40,891 bases of DNA from Bacteroidota bacterium. GTDB lineage: Bacteria > Bacteroidota > Ignavibacteria > UBA10030 > UBA8401. Positions within the stretch are counted from its first letter, which is position 1. Each line of letters opens with the position of its first letter. The stretch covers positions 1 to 40,891 of the forward strand of contig JAJYOI010000020.1 in NCBI GenBank assembly GCA_021796275.1, read 5' to 3'. Shown one piece after another: positions 7,319 through 15,738 of this stretch. Position numbers and translations under genes: made by a program. Below the pieces are notes generated by a model. The model was not told the DNA's origin. It ran no database searches and was given only the letters and a program-made list of their open reading frames with translations.

Positions 7319-8667
7319 ACAACATCGCTCCTAAACTTTCCAGAGAGCAATACGAAGAAAATTTTGCAGAACTTCATCCGGCATTTACGCCTGTTGCGGC
7401 GACCGCTGAGGCGAACAGATGTCTTTACTGCTTCGATTCGCCCTGCATGAAAGCCTGCCCAACGCACATTGATATTTCCACTTTCATAAAAAAAATCACA
7501 ACGGGAAACATGAAAGGTTCGGCGAAAACAATTCTTTCGTCGAATTGGGTTGCACTGACGTGCGCCAAAGCGTGTCCGGTGAATGTACTGTGTGAAGGCG
7601 CGTGCGTTTATCATGCAAAAGGCGAAGAGCCGATTCAAATTGGTCGGTTGCAGCGATATGTGATGGATTGGTATGTTGAAAAAGGAATGCCGCAATTGTT
7701 TACGCCTGCGCCGAAGAATGGAAAATCTGTCGGCATCATCGGCGCGGGACCTTCGGGACTTGCGTGCGCCGCAGAACTTGCGTTGATGGGGTACGAGGCG
7801 GTGATTTACGAAGCGAAGCACGTTGCTGGAGGACTTGACACACACGGCATCGCTCCGTACAAAATGAAACAGCAGGATAGTTTGAATGAAGTGAAGATGG
7901 TAGAAAAACTCGGCGTGACAATTAAAACAGGCATTCGAGTTGGAGAAACTATTTCTGTAAACGAGCTCGTAAGGAAACATGATGCAATTTTTCTTGGTGT
8001 TGGATTGAAAACGCCGACGCGTCTCGGTATTCCGGGAGAAGAATTGAATGGCGTGCATGACGCACTCACGTTCATCGAGAAGGTGACAACCCGAAAGTGG
8101 AATTTGGTTGATGTTGGGAAGCGCGTTGCGGTTATCGGCGCCGGGAATACTGCGATTGATGCGGCGACAGAAGCGAAACGGCTCGGCGCTGAAAAAGTTG
8201 TGATGCTGTATCGCCGAAGTGAAAAAGAAATGCCCGCATACGAATTTGAATTTGAACTTGCAAAGAAAGATGGTATCGAATTTCAATTTCTCACGACGCC
8301 GAAAAGAATTTTCGGCAATGGCAAAGTTGAAGCAGTTGAGTGTCTGAAGATGGAGCTTGGCGAGAAGGACAGCGAGGGACGCAGGAAACCTAAACCAGTT
8401 CCCGGTTCGGAATTCCAAATTCCGATTGATATGCTTATTAAATCTGCCGGGCAAAACATTGAAGAAACTTTTCTTTCAGGAATTCCCGGATTGAAAACAG
8501 CCGACGGCGTTGTTGTTGTAAATTCCGAAACACTACAAACAACAAACAACAAATTTTTTGCCGGTGGCGACTGCATTAACGGCGGAAAAGAAGTTGTCAA
8601 CGCTTCGGCGGATGGAAAGAAGGCGGCGCATGGAATTGACAATTTCATCTTTGGAAGAGGGAAGTAA
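7315..8667 (+). CDS. preT: NAD(P)H-dependent dihydropyrimidine dehydrogenase, subunit PreT
   Basis: Flavin and iron-sulfur electron-input subunit of dihydropyrimidine dehydrogenase, passing electrons from NAD(P)H to PreA. It has 450 residues. The N-terminal Fer4_20-type domain carries two Cys sets (C36, C39, C44, C48 and C83, C87, C93, C97). The FAD fold follows (GIIGAGPSGLACAAELALMGYEAV, 140-163), then the pyridine nucleotide fold (VAVIGAGNTAIDAATEAKRLGAEKV) and the C-terminal FAD contact FFAGGDCINGGKEVVNA. The start is a TTG overlapping the aminotransferase stop, preceded by GGAGG (7303-7307), and the sequence right after it matches the family N-terminus. PreA follows after 106 bp. GltD-like small subunits share the architecture, but the neighbourhood settles the call. 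Confidence 0.9.
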   Translation: MNNIAPKLSREQYEENFAELHPAFTPVAATAEANRCLYCFDSPCMKACPTHIDISTFIKKITTGNMKGSAKTILSSNWVALTCAKACPVNVLCEGACVYHAKGEEPIQIGRLQRYVMDWYVEKGMPQLFTPAPKNGKSVGIIGAGPSGLACAAELALMGYEAVIYEAKHVAGGLDTHGIAPYKMKQQDSLNEVKMVEKLGVTIKTGIRVGETISVNELVRKHDAIFLGVGLKTPTRLGIPGEELNGVHDALTFIEKVTTRKWNLVDVGKRVAVIGAGNTAIDAATEAKRLGAEKVVMLYRRSEKEMPAYEFEFELAKKDGIEFQFLTTPKRIFGNGKVEAVECLKMELGEKDSEGRRKPKPVPGSEFQIPIDMLIKSAGQNIEETFLSGIPGLKTADGVVVVNSETLQTTNNKFFAGGDCINGGKEVVNASADGKKAAHGIDNFIFGRGK

Positions 8668-8773
8668 CAGATTGAAATGATTCACGATTCATTTTTTACT
8701 TGAATCCAGAAGCGTGGCTCTCTTTTTCAGCAAGCAATGTTGAAATGAAATAAGAATTTTCATAGAGGCACTT

Positions 8774-10084
8774 ATGGTTGACTTATCGACAGACTGCGGC
8801 GGCATTAAATCTCCAAATCCTTTCTGGCTTGCATCGGCGCCGCCGACGAATTCTGCATATCAGGTGTGCAAAGCATTTGAAGCAGGCTGGGGCGGCGCAG
8901 TGTGGAAAACAATCGGTGCGCCAGTGATGAACGTGGTGAACCGCTACGCCGCGATTGATTACAACGGACAAAAAATTATCGGATTGAACAATATTGAGCT
9001 TATTAGTGATCGTTCGATTGAAATTAACCTGAAAGAAATCTCCGAGACAAAAAAATTATGGCCCGAACGCGCGGTGGTTGCTTCATTGATGGTAGAATCC
9101 GACAGACAAATATGGCACGACATTGTTAAGCGAACAATCGACTCGGGCGCTGATGGTATCGAATTGAATTATGGATGTCCGCATGGAATGAGTGAGCGCG
9201 GAATGGGCTCGGCTGTGGGGCAGGTTCCGGAATATTGTTCAATGATTACCGAATGGGTGACGGAGGTTTCAACAATTCCCGTTATTGTGAAGCTCACGCC
9301 GAATATCACCGACATTCGTTATCCCGGGCGCGCTGCAAAAAAAGGAGGAGCGAATGCGATATCGCTCATCAATACCATCAACACAATTATGGGAGTTAAT
9401 CTCGATACTTTTGAAATTGAGCCGTCGCGTGGCGGCAAAGGAGGACATGGAGGTTACGCGGGACCCGCAGTGAAGCCAATTGCGCTGCACATGGTTTCGG
9501 AGATTGCGCGAGACCCGGAGATCAATCTGCCGATTTCGGCAATCGGCGGAATTTCTACGTGGCGCGATGCGCTGGAATTTATTTTGCTCGGTTCTTCGAA
9601 CGTTCAGGTGTGCACGGCGGCGATGCACTATGGTTTCCGCATTATTGAAGATATGATTGACGGCCTGACGAATTGGATGGAAGAAAAAGGATTTACTTCG
9701 CTCGATCAAGTGCGGGGAAAAGCGCTGCCGAATATTACAAGCTTCGGCGAAATGGATTTGTTGTACAAAGCCGTTGCACATATTGATGAAAAAAAATGTA
9801 TTCAATGCAATCTTTGCTATATCGCATGTGAAGATACAGCGCATCAGTGCATTGACCTTCTTCCAAAAGATGGGAAGAAGCAGCCGACTGTTCGTGAAGC
9901 GGATTGTGTTGGATGCCGTTTGTGCTACATCGTTTGTCCGGTGGAAAATTGCATAACAATGGTGCGCAAGGAAAATGGCGGCAAACCGAAAACATGGAAT
10001 GAACTGGTGAAAGAACTTCCGCAGCCGATGAGTCTTGAAGATTTAAGAAAGTTTCAGCACGAACACGGAATTGAGATACACTGA
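8774..10084 (+). CDS. preA: Dihydropyrimidine dehydrogenase catalytic subunit PreA
   Basis: FMN-containing catalytic subunit that reduces uracil or thymine to the dihydropyrimidine, first step of the pathway. It has 436 residues: an N-terminal dihydroorotate-dehydrogenase-like barrel (NPFWLASAPPTNSAYQV; GIELNYGCPHGMSERGMGS; VIVKLTPNITDI; ISAIGGISTWRDALEFILLGSSNVQV) and a C-terminal pair of 4Fe-4S motifs (C342, C345, C348, C352 and C378, C381, C384, C388). At the position of the mammalian general-acid cysteine (in a LACGQ motif, as I recall) this protein has Val148 in SAVGQ, as I also recall for E. coli PreA. The start ATG 8774 has AGAGG just upstream. The 106-bp gap from preT shows no clear promoter. 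Confidence 0.92.
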   Translation: MVDLSTDCGGIKSPNPFWLASAPPTNSAYQVCKAFEAGWGGAVWKTIGAPVMNVVNRYAAIDYNGQKIIGLNNIELISDRSIEINLKEISETKKLWPERAVVASLMVESDRQIWHDIVKRTIDSGADGIELNYGCPHGMSERGMGSAVGQVPEYCSMITEWVTEVSTIPVIVKLTPNITDIRYPGRAAKKGGANAISLINTINTIMGVNLDTFEIEPSRGGKGGHGGYAGPAVKPIALHMVSEIARDPEINLPISAIGGISTWRDALEFILLGSSNVQVCTAAMHYGFRIIEDMIDGLTNWMEEKGFTSLDQVRGKALPNITSFGEMDLLYKAVAHIDEKKCIQCNLCYIACEDTAHQCIDLLPKDGKKQPTVREADCVGCRLCYIVCPVENCITMVRKENGGKPKTWNELVKELPQPMSLEDLRKFQHEHGIEIH

Positions 10085-10139
10085 ACAGCTTTGCAAAAGC
10101 ATCTGACCGTGAAACATTTTTCAATAAGGAGAATTCACA

Positions 10140-11522
10140 ATGTCAACCTTAATTAAAAATGGAAGAATAATTACTGCGGGCGAAGATTTCGTTGCCGATA
10201 TTTTTGTAGAAGGAGAAGCTATTTCTGCTATCGGCAAATCGCTGCCAATGCACGCTGATACAACTATAGATGCAAAAGGGAAGTTGGTTCTTCCCGGTGG
10301 AATTGATCCGCATGTGCATCTCGATATGCCGTTTATGGGAACGTTTTCGAGCGACGATTATACATCGGGAACAAGCGCGGCATTGTTCGGCGGTACAACA
10401 ATGGTGATAGATTTTGTTTTGCAAACGCAGGGAAAATCGTTATACAATGCTCTCGAAACTTGGCAGGGGCGTTCAAACGGAAAAGCGTTGTGCGATTACT
10501 CGTTTCACATGGCGGTCACGGATTTCAACGAGAATACAAAAGCTGAAATCGCGAAAATGATAAACAATGAAGGCATCACCTCGTTTAAAACGTTCATGGC
10601 GTACAAAGGCTCGCTCATGATTGACGACCGCCAAATGGTCGGCTTAATGCAGGAAGTAAAAAAGCAGGGTGGGATGGTGACGGTTCATGCAACAAATGGC
10701 GACATGATTGATTTTCTCGTACAGAAAAATCGCGCGGAAGGAAATCTCGCACCGTTGTTTCATTACCTTTCACAGCCGGAAATCACGGAGTCGGAAGCTT
10801 CCGGCAGGTTTGCCGATATGGCATATTACACAGGAGTTCCGGCATACATCGTGCACATGACCTGCGAAGGTGCGCTCAATCAAGTTCGGAGCGCGGCACG
10901 AAGAAATCAAAAAGTATTTGCTGAAACATGCATTCAATATTTGCTTCTCGATGCTTCATTGTATGAACAAAATTTCGATGGCGCAAAATGGGTGATGAGT
11001 CCGCCGCTTCGGCAGAAAAAAGATCAGGAAGCATTGTGGGGCGGGATTAATCAGGGAACAGTGCAGATTGTCGCTACCGATCATTGCCCGTTCAAATGGG
11101 AACAGAAGCTGATGGGGAAATCCGATTTTTCAAAAATTCCGAACGGCATGCCGGGCATAGAGCCTCGGATGGAATTGCTTTTCTCCGAAGGAGTGAACAA
11201 GGGAAGGATCTCGTTGAATAAATTTGTCGAGGTCAGTTCCACCAACGCTGCAAAAATTTTCGGAATGTTTCCGAAGAAAGGCTCCATTGCTGTCGGCTCT
11301 GATGCTGATATTGTTATCTTCGATCCAAATGAAGAGCATACGCTTTCGGCAAAAACCCATCACATGAATGTAGATTATTCCGGTTATGAAGGATGGAAAG
11401 TCAAAGGAAAAGTGAAAACGGTGCTTATGCGCGGGCAGGTTGCTGTTGATGACAATAGCATGAAAGTGAAACCGGGCTACGGAAAATTTGTGAAGCGAAA
11501 CAAAGTCAACGGAATAGTTTAA
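10140..11522 (+). CDS. hydA: Dihydropyrimidinase (D-hydantoinase)
   Basis: Binuclear-zinc amidohydrolase that opens dihydrouracil to N-carbamoyl-beta-alanine, second step of the pathway. It has 460 residues, normal for the family. All metal ligands are visible: H58 and H60 (DPHVHLDM), the carbamylated K150 (TSFKTFMAYKG), H183 (TVHATNGD), H239 (YIVHMTCEGA) and D314 (VATDHCPF). The C-terminal VMRGQVAVDDNSMKVKPGYGKFVKR is typical of hydantoinases. ATG 10140 has AAGGAG about nine bases upstream. It lies between preA and the Myb-repeat gene, all on the plus strand. Confidence 0.93.
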   Translation: MSTLIKNGRIITAGEDFVADIFVEGEAISAIGKSLPMHADTTIDAKGKLVLPGGIDPHVHLDMPFMGTFSSDDYTSGTSAALFGGTTMVIDFVLQTQGKSLYNALETWQGRSNGKALCDYSFHMAVTDFNENTKAEIAKMINNEGITSFKTFMAYKGSLMIDDRQMVGLMQEVKKQGGMVTVHATNGDMIDFLVQKNRAEGNLAPLFHYLSQPEITESEASGRFADMAYYTGVPAYIVHMTCEGALNQVRSAARRNQKVFAETCIQYLLLDASLYEQNFDGAKWVMSPPLRQKKDQEALWGGINQGTVQIVATDHCPFKWEQKLMGKSDFSKIPNGMPGIEPRMELLFSEGVNKGRISLNKFVEVSSTNAAKIFGMFPKKGSIAVGSDADIVIFDPNEEHTLSAKTHHMNVDYSGYEGWKVKGKVKTVLMRGQVAVDDNSMKVKPGYGKFVKRNKVNGIV

Positions 11523-11551
11523 CAGTTTGAGATTCCGCGTGATACTGCGTT

Positions 11552-12379
11552 ATGAATAGAACTCGGTGGAGTAAAAAAGAAATACGCTATCTTCGCCAAA
11601 GTTACTCGCGCCAAGGAGCACAACGTGTTGCCACGCATCTGGGACGCTCCCCGAATTCTGTTGTTTCTAAAGCAATGAAGCTTGGCATTGCTAAGGAAGG
11701 CTTTCGGCATTGGAAACTATGGGAAGACAGTTACTTAAAACGTCATTACAATAAAGATCATAAAGCAGCAGCAATTGCTCGTACGCTAAAACGTTCTCAC
11801 AATGCTGTTGTACAACGCGCTCAGCATTTAGGGCTTGCAGCTAAAGGCGGCAAACAGTGGACAGAAGGAGAAAAAGCATATTTACGCTCGCATTATCCCG
11901 ATCGCACTTCCTCGCTTTCGGAGCTAGCTTCACACTTGGGGCGTTCGATAACATCTCTTCGTTCGTATGCAAAGTATGTTCAAGTTAGAAGACCACGCCA
12001 CCCTCATGAATGGACGAAGGAAGAACATGAATATCTGGCGCAACATTACAAGACGAAAAGGTTCAAAGATATTGCAGAAGATCTAGAGTTGAGCAAAGAT
12101 GCGGTCGTTCTTCATGCAAATCGTTATGGGATTTTTCGAAAGCCTCACCAGCGGTTATGGACGGCGCAAGATTTGGAGTATGTGCGTCAACACTATGCAA
12201 CAGCAACGGCAGAAGAAATTGGCGCCGTTCTTGGACGCACTGTGCAAGCCATTCGACAGTGCGCAGGGCGTATGGGATTACAGACGAAAGAGAATTGGAA
12301 GAAACCGGCAAATATCGCAGCGAGAGTTCGGAAATATAAACTCTGGCAATCTCAGCAGAAGAATAACCACGCGAGATGA
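11552..12379 (+). CDS. Protein of five tandem Myb/SANT-like helix-turn-helix repeats
   Basis: A 275-residue basic protein made almost entirely of five repeats of about 49 residues, beginning at W6, W54, W103, W154 and W203. Each has the pattern W-x4-[ED]-x2-Y-[LV]-x3-Y, then a hydrophobic helix with I/L-A-x-x-L-x-[RK]-[ST], then a recognition-like helix ending in [LYVM]-G-[IL] or a variant (NSVVSKAMKLGI, NAVVQRAQHLGL, TSLRSYAKYVQV, DAVVLHANRYGI, QAIRQCAGRMGL). This suggests a cytosolic sequence-specific DNA-binding protein. No ligand, catalytic or membrane domain is visible. It is 29 bp after dihydropyrimidinase, and its TGA overlaps the longest frame of the next gene (ATGA), so it is probably translated with the catabolic operon. 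A role as operon regulator is inference. The ribosome-binding site is weak. Confidence 0.75.
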   Translation: MNRTRWSKKEIRYLRQSYSRQGAQRVATHLGRSPNSVVSKAMKLGIAKEGFRHWKLWEDSYLKRHYNKDHKAAAIARTLKRSHNAVVQRAQHLGLAAKGGKQWTEGEKAYLRSHYPDRTSSLSELASHLGRSITSLRSYAKYVQVRRPRHPHEWTKEEHEYLAQHYKTKRFKDIAEDLELSKDAVVLHANRYGIFRKPHQRLWTAQDLEYVRQHYATATAEEIGAVLGRTVQAIRQCAGRMGLQTKENWKKPANIAARVRKYKLWQSQQKNNHAR

Positions 12380-12406
12380 TTCCACAATCCACAATAATTA
12401 TCAAAT
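12379..12406 (+). repeat. Degenerate heptamer tract before the permease start
   Basis: Four 7-bp units (ATTCCAC, AATCCAC and two others) between the stop of the Myb-repeat gene and ATG 12412. If translated, as the longer frame would require, they give only the low-complexity stretch PQSTIIIKSS. Confidence 0.5.
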
Positions 12407-12411
12407 CTTCT

Positions 12412-13863
12412 ATGTCAAACTTTTTTTCCTCCGAACTTGTCGAAACCGATGTTTCTTCAATCGGTGAAAGCCGTCTCATCAATCCTGACCTCGCGCCAAC
12501 TACAATTTCTCAACGCCGATGGGGAACATACAATATCGCCGCACTGTGGATTGGGATGTCTGTCTGCATTACAACATACATGCTTGCCAGTGGATTGATT
12601 GCGGGCGGAATGAATTGGTGGGAAGCGCTCCTCACAATTACGCTCGGCAATATTATTGTATTGATTCCGATGGTGTTGAATGCACACGCAGGAACGAAAT
12701 ACGGAATTCCTTTCCCGATACTTGCGCGTGCGCCGTTCGGAACGCTTGGGTCAAATATTCCCGCTCTTCTTCGTGCCGTTGTTGCCTGCGGCTGGTTCGG
12801 CATTCAAACGTGGATCGGCGGGCAGGCATTTAATTCGTTGATTGTTCTGGTGCTTCCGCAGTGGGCAGTTTTTTCGTGGGGACCGGCGGTTGGATTTTTA
12901 ATTTTTTGGGGAATGAACGCGTACTTCATTGTGCATGGAACAGAATCCATTCGCTGGCTTGAATCGTGGGCGGCGCCGTTTCTTATTGTTGTCGGATTAG
13001 GCTTACTCGGCTGGGCGTATGTGCGCGGCGGGGGATTCGGCCCAATTTTAAGTCAGCCGAGTAAATTTCAAACGAACGCGGAGTTTTGGAAATTTTTTGT
13101 TCCATCGCTTACTGGCATGGTCGGCTACTGGGCAACGCTTTCACTGAATATTCCCGACTTTACGCGGTACGCAAAAAGTCAACGGGCACAGATGCTCGGG
13201 CAAGCAATCGGATTGCCGCCGACAATGGCGCTCTATTCTTTCATCGGCGTTGCAGTGACTTCTGCCACAGTGGTAATTTTTGGCGAAGCGATTTGGGACC
13301 CGGTCGTGCTTTTATCGAAGTTTCAAAACCCGATCATTGTTTTTCTTTCGCTGCTGTCATTGCTGGTTGCAACGCTCACGACGAATATCGCCGCCAACGT
13401 TGTTTCTCCCGCGAATGATTTTGCAAATCTTTTTCCAAAGAAAATCAATTTTGTAAAAGGTGGACTCATCACTGCGTTTCTCGGTATTGTGATGATGCCG
13501 TGGAAATTACTCTCGGATTATAGCGCGTATATTTTTGGCTGGCTTATTGGTTATTCAAGTTTTCTCGGACCAATCGCTGGGATTTTGATTGCAGATTATT
13601 TTATTGTCCGCAAACAAAAGCTAAACCCGCGCGACCTTTATATTCGTGGTGGTGAATACGAATTTACTCGAGGATTCAATTTGAGAGCAATTGCCGCACT
13701 TGGCGCGGGAGTGTTTGTGGCGTTAATCGGTTTGCTTGTGGAGGAGCTTCGTTTCTTATACGACTATGCGTGGTTTGTCGGGTTTGGAGTCTCGTTTATT
13801 CTCTACATTTCGATAATGAGAAAGAGCAAGCCTGAGGTTTCTTCCTTGAAGCTTGAAGCTTAA
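12412..13863 (+). CDS. NCS1-family nucleobase/hydantoin/allantoin permease
   Basis: Cytoplasmic-membrane symporter predicted to import uracil, dihydropyrimidine or a related substrate for the adjacent pathway. About 483 residues from ATG 12412 with around 12 hydrophobic segments. NCS1 features include RRWGTYNIAALWIGMSVCITTYMLA, the PFPILARAPFG loop and GWFGIQTWIGGQAF, close to hydantoin/allantoin transporters. The N-terminal LINPDLAPT is also usual for the family. A longer frame starts at ATG 12376, overlapping the upstream stop as ATGA, but the 12 added residues come from the heptamer tract, so 12412 is preferred. It converges on the semialdehyde dehydrogenase gene, 40 bp away. Confidence 0.87.
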   Translation: MSNFFSSELVETDVSSIGESRLINPDLAPTTISQRRWGTYNIAALWIGMSVCITTYMLASGLIAGGMNWWEALLTITLGNIIVLIPMVLNAHAGTKYGIPFPILARAPFGTLGSNIPALLRAVVACGWFGIQTWIGGQAFNSLIVLVLPQWAVFSWGPAVGFLIFWGMNAYFIVHGTESIRWLESWAAPFLIVVGLGLLGWAYVRGGGFGPILSQPSKFQTNAEFWKFFVPSLTGMVGYWATLSLNIPDFTRYAKSQRAQMLGQAIGLPPTMALYSFIGVAVTSATVVIFGEAIWDPVVLLSKFQNPIIVFLSLLSLLVATLTTNIAANVVSPANDFANLFPKKINFVKGGLITAFLGIVMMPWKLLSDYSAYIFGWLIGYSSFLGPIAGILIADYFIVRKQKLNPRDLYIRGGEYEFTRGFNLRAIAALGAGVFVALIGLLVEELRFLYDYAWFVGFGVSFILYISIMRKSKPEVSSLKLEA

Positions 13864-13870
13864 AAATATA

Positions 13871-13905
13871 AAACTCGAAACTCAAATCCCAAATATTAAA
13901 ACTTC
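13871..13905 (+). repeat. Degenerate heptamer tract between convergent genes
   Basis: Five 7-bp units, starting AAACTCG and AAACTCA, occupy nearly all of the gap between the permease and dehydrogenase stop codons. No hairpin terminator is seen here. Confidence 0.5.
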
Positions 13906-15361
13906 AACTCATCCAGTTTACTTTCGATTCCGGACTCCATTTCGTCGTTGTCTTCTTCAATTTCGTGAAGAATTCTATTGAGCTTTTCCCCGTAATATCT
14001 CCAGAACCGAATTTCGATTCGTTCCATCCGCCGAACGAGAACGGTTCGCGGGGAACCGGCACACCGATATTTACGCCAATCATTCCTGCGCTCGCGTGGT
14101 CAATAACGTACCGCGCCATTCCGCCGCTTTGCGTGAAGACTGATGCGGCGTTTCCGTACGGCGATGCGTTTTCAATTTTCAAAGCTTCATCAAGTGTCTT
14201 TGTGCGCATAATGGAAAGTACAGGGCCGAACACTTCTTCCTGCGCAATCCGCATTTCCGGACGAACGTAATCAATAACTGTCGGTCCGACGTAATAGCCG
14301 TTTTCTTTTCCTTCAACTTTTACGCCGCGTCCATCCACCAACACTTTTGCGCCTTGCTGTTCGGCTTCGGTAATGTATCCTTCGATGCGTTCCTTCGCTT
14401 TTTTTGAAATTACGGCGCCGAGATTTTTTCCGGGGACAATTTTTTTTGCCTCATCACATAATTTTTTGATGATATGATCAACCGAACCAACAGCGACCAT
14501 CGCCGATGCCGCCATGCAGCGCTGCCCTGCGCAGCCGCTCATCGAAGCGGCAACGTTGGATGCAGTCATGTCTTCATTTGCGTCGGGAAGAACGATAAGA
14601 TGATTTTTCGCTCCGCCAAGACACAGTGCTCGTTTGAGATGGGACGTGGCGCGCGCGTACACAATCTTTGCAACTTTTGTTGAACCGACAAATGTCAATG
14701 CTTGAATATTGGGATGATCGCATAATGCTTCGACGCTCGCTTGTCCGCCGTTCACGATATTGAAAACTCCGTCCGGCAATCCGGCTTCATGCAGCAATTC
14801 TGCGATGCGAATTGCGCTGAGCGGCACAAGCTCAGAAGGTTTTAATATCATCGTATTGCCGAGCACAAGCGCATTTGGAATTGTCCAGTTCGGCACCATC
14901 AAAGGAAAATTAAAAGGTGTAATTGATGCAACAACACCAACCGGATAACGATCAATGCGGCATTCAACGCCGCGGCTGACTTCCAGAATTTCTCCGGCGC
15001 TTAACTGCGGCATCGAACAGGCAAACTCCGTTACCTCGATGCTCTTATCAACTTCTGCAACTGCCTCGCTCATGATCTTTCCGTTTTCTTTATGAACGAG
15101 TTCTGCAAGTTCCTGAGAATATTTTTCCAGTAATGTTTTGTAGCGGTAGAAAACCTGTGCCCGCTCTTTGATTGGCAACGCAGACCAAGAATGAAATGCC
15201 TTTTCAGCGGCGGTCGCCGCAACTTCAACGTCTTTCATTCCGGAAAGAGGAACGGCAGAAATCACTTCGCCAGTTGAAGGGTTTTCAACCGGCAATGTGT
15301 TTTGTTCGCACGCAGACTTCCACGCGCCGCCGATATAATTGCTAAGAGTTTGTATGGGCAT
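13904..15361 (-). CDS. mmsA: CoA-acylating methylmalonate/malonate-semialdehyde dehydrogenase
   Basis: Predicted to convert malonate semialdehyde (from beta-alanine) to acetyl-CoA and CO2 with NAD+ and CoA; the family also makes propionyl-CoA from methylmalonate semialdehyde. It has 485 residues. The catalytic Cys282 lies in SGCAGQRCMAAS, and the oxyanion Asn152 in ITPFNFPLMVPNW. RALCLGGAKNH (245-253) replaces the ELGGK stretch with the general-base Glu of hydrolytic aldehyde dehydrogenases, as expected for the CoA-dependent MMSDH group. The C-terminal EPFSFGGWNESKFG is typical. The start ATG at 15361 has AGGA upstream. It is convergent with the operon and so transcribed separately. Confidence 0.9.
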   Translation of the reverse strand: MPIQTLSNYIGGAWKSACEQNTLPVENPSTGEVISAVPLSGMKDVEVAATAAEKAFHSWSALPIKERAQVFYRYKTLLEKYSQELAELVHKENGKIMSEAVAEVDKSIEVTEFACSMPQLSAGEILEVSRGVECRIDRYPVGVVASITPFNFPLMVPNWTIPNALVLGNTMILKPSELVPLSAIRIAELLHEAGLPDGVFNIVNGGQASVEALCDHPNIQALTFVGSTKVAKIVYARATSHLKRALCLGGAKNHLIVLPDANEDMTASNVAASMSGCAGQRCMAASAMVAVGSVDHIIKKLCDEAKKIVPGKNLGAVISKKAKERIEGYITEAEQQGAKVLVDGRGVKVEGKENGYYVGPTVIDYVRPEMRIAQEEVFGPVLSIMRTKTLDEALKIENASPYGNAASVFTQSGGMARYVIDHASAGMIGVNIGVPVPREPFSFGGWNESKFGSGDITGKSSIEFFTKLKKTTTKWSPESKVNWMS

Positions 15362-15486
15362 GATGTTTCCTAAGATTCTTCTTGAAATGACAAATTAATA
15401 GGCGAAAAGTAAGCAGGTAAGTCTTGAGATGCAAGTCGTTCAACGGATTCTTTGCGTTTCTGGTGTTCAAATCAATATGACTACTC

Positions 15487-15515
15487 TTGAAATCTTATCT
15501 GGTGGTTCGTATATT
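15487..15515 (+). promoter_or_regulatory. Putative promoter of the fluoride-responsive operon
   Basis: TTGAAA (15487-15492), 17 bp, TATATT (15510-15515), about 100 bp upstream of the riboswitch. The stretch 15362-15486 between it and the dehydrogenase start shows no other feature. Confidence 0.5.
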
Positions 15516-15615
15516 TTAGCAACACAAGATCCGAAGAATCTGAGAAAATCTTACGGCTATGAGATTGTATCAGTTAGACGGCAAGTGTTTTTGAAAATGA
15601 ATTAGAATTTTTTTT

Positions 15616-15678
15616 GGCGATGGAGTTCGCCACAAATCATCAGGCTCTTGAGAAAAGAGAAGGATTAATGACTCCTAC
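15616..15678 (+). ncRNA. Fluoride riboswitch aptamer (crcB motif)
   Basis: GGCGATGGAGTTCGCC (15616-15631) and the distal AATGACTCCTAC (15667-15678) match the two conserved parts of the crcB/fluoride motif as known for that RNA family. It sits directly upstream of a CrcB gene. The last bases of the aptamer (TCCTAC) are also the left arm of the following terminator, giving a simple mutually exclusive switch: fluoride binding holds the aptamer and prevents termination. Confidence 0.95.
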
Positions 15679-15703
15679 CCGCAGGATGGTAGGATTTTTT
15701 GTT
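15673..15703 (+). terminator. Riboswitch-controlled intrinsic terminator
   Basis: TCCTACC (15673-15679), 8-nt loop, GGTAGGA (15688-15694), then six T. The left arm overlaps the aptamer 3' end by six bases, as expected for a transcriptional ON switch. Confidence 0.9.
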
Positions 15704-15738
15704 TATAGCTGTTACTGAAATAATTTGAAGGTGGCAGT

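Noticed and set aside
7195-8454. 419-codon open frame on the minus strand
   Set aside because: It is antisense to the end of the aminotransferase gene and most of preT, both with full sets of family motifs; the translation is Arg/Phe/Asn-rich shadow sequence.
9269-9844. 191-codon minus-strand frame opposite preA
   Set aside because: Shadow of preA; no recognisable domain and composition typical of antisense frames.
15477-15605. 42-codon plus-strand frame upstream of the riboswitch
   Set aside because: It contains the proposed promoter of the fluoride operon, has no ribosome-binding site, and resembles no known protein.
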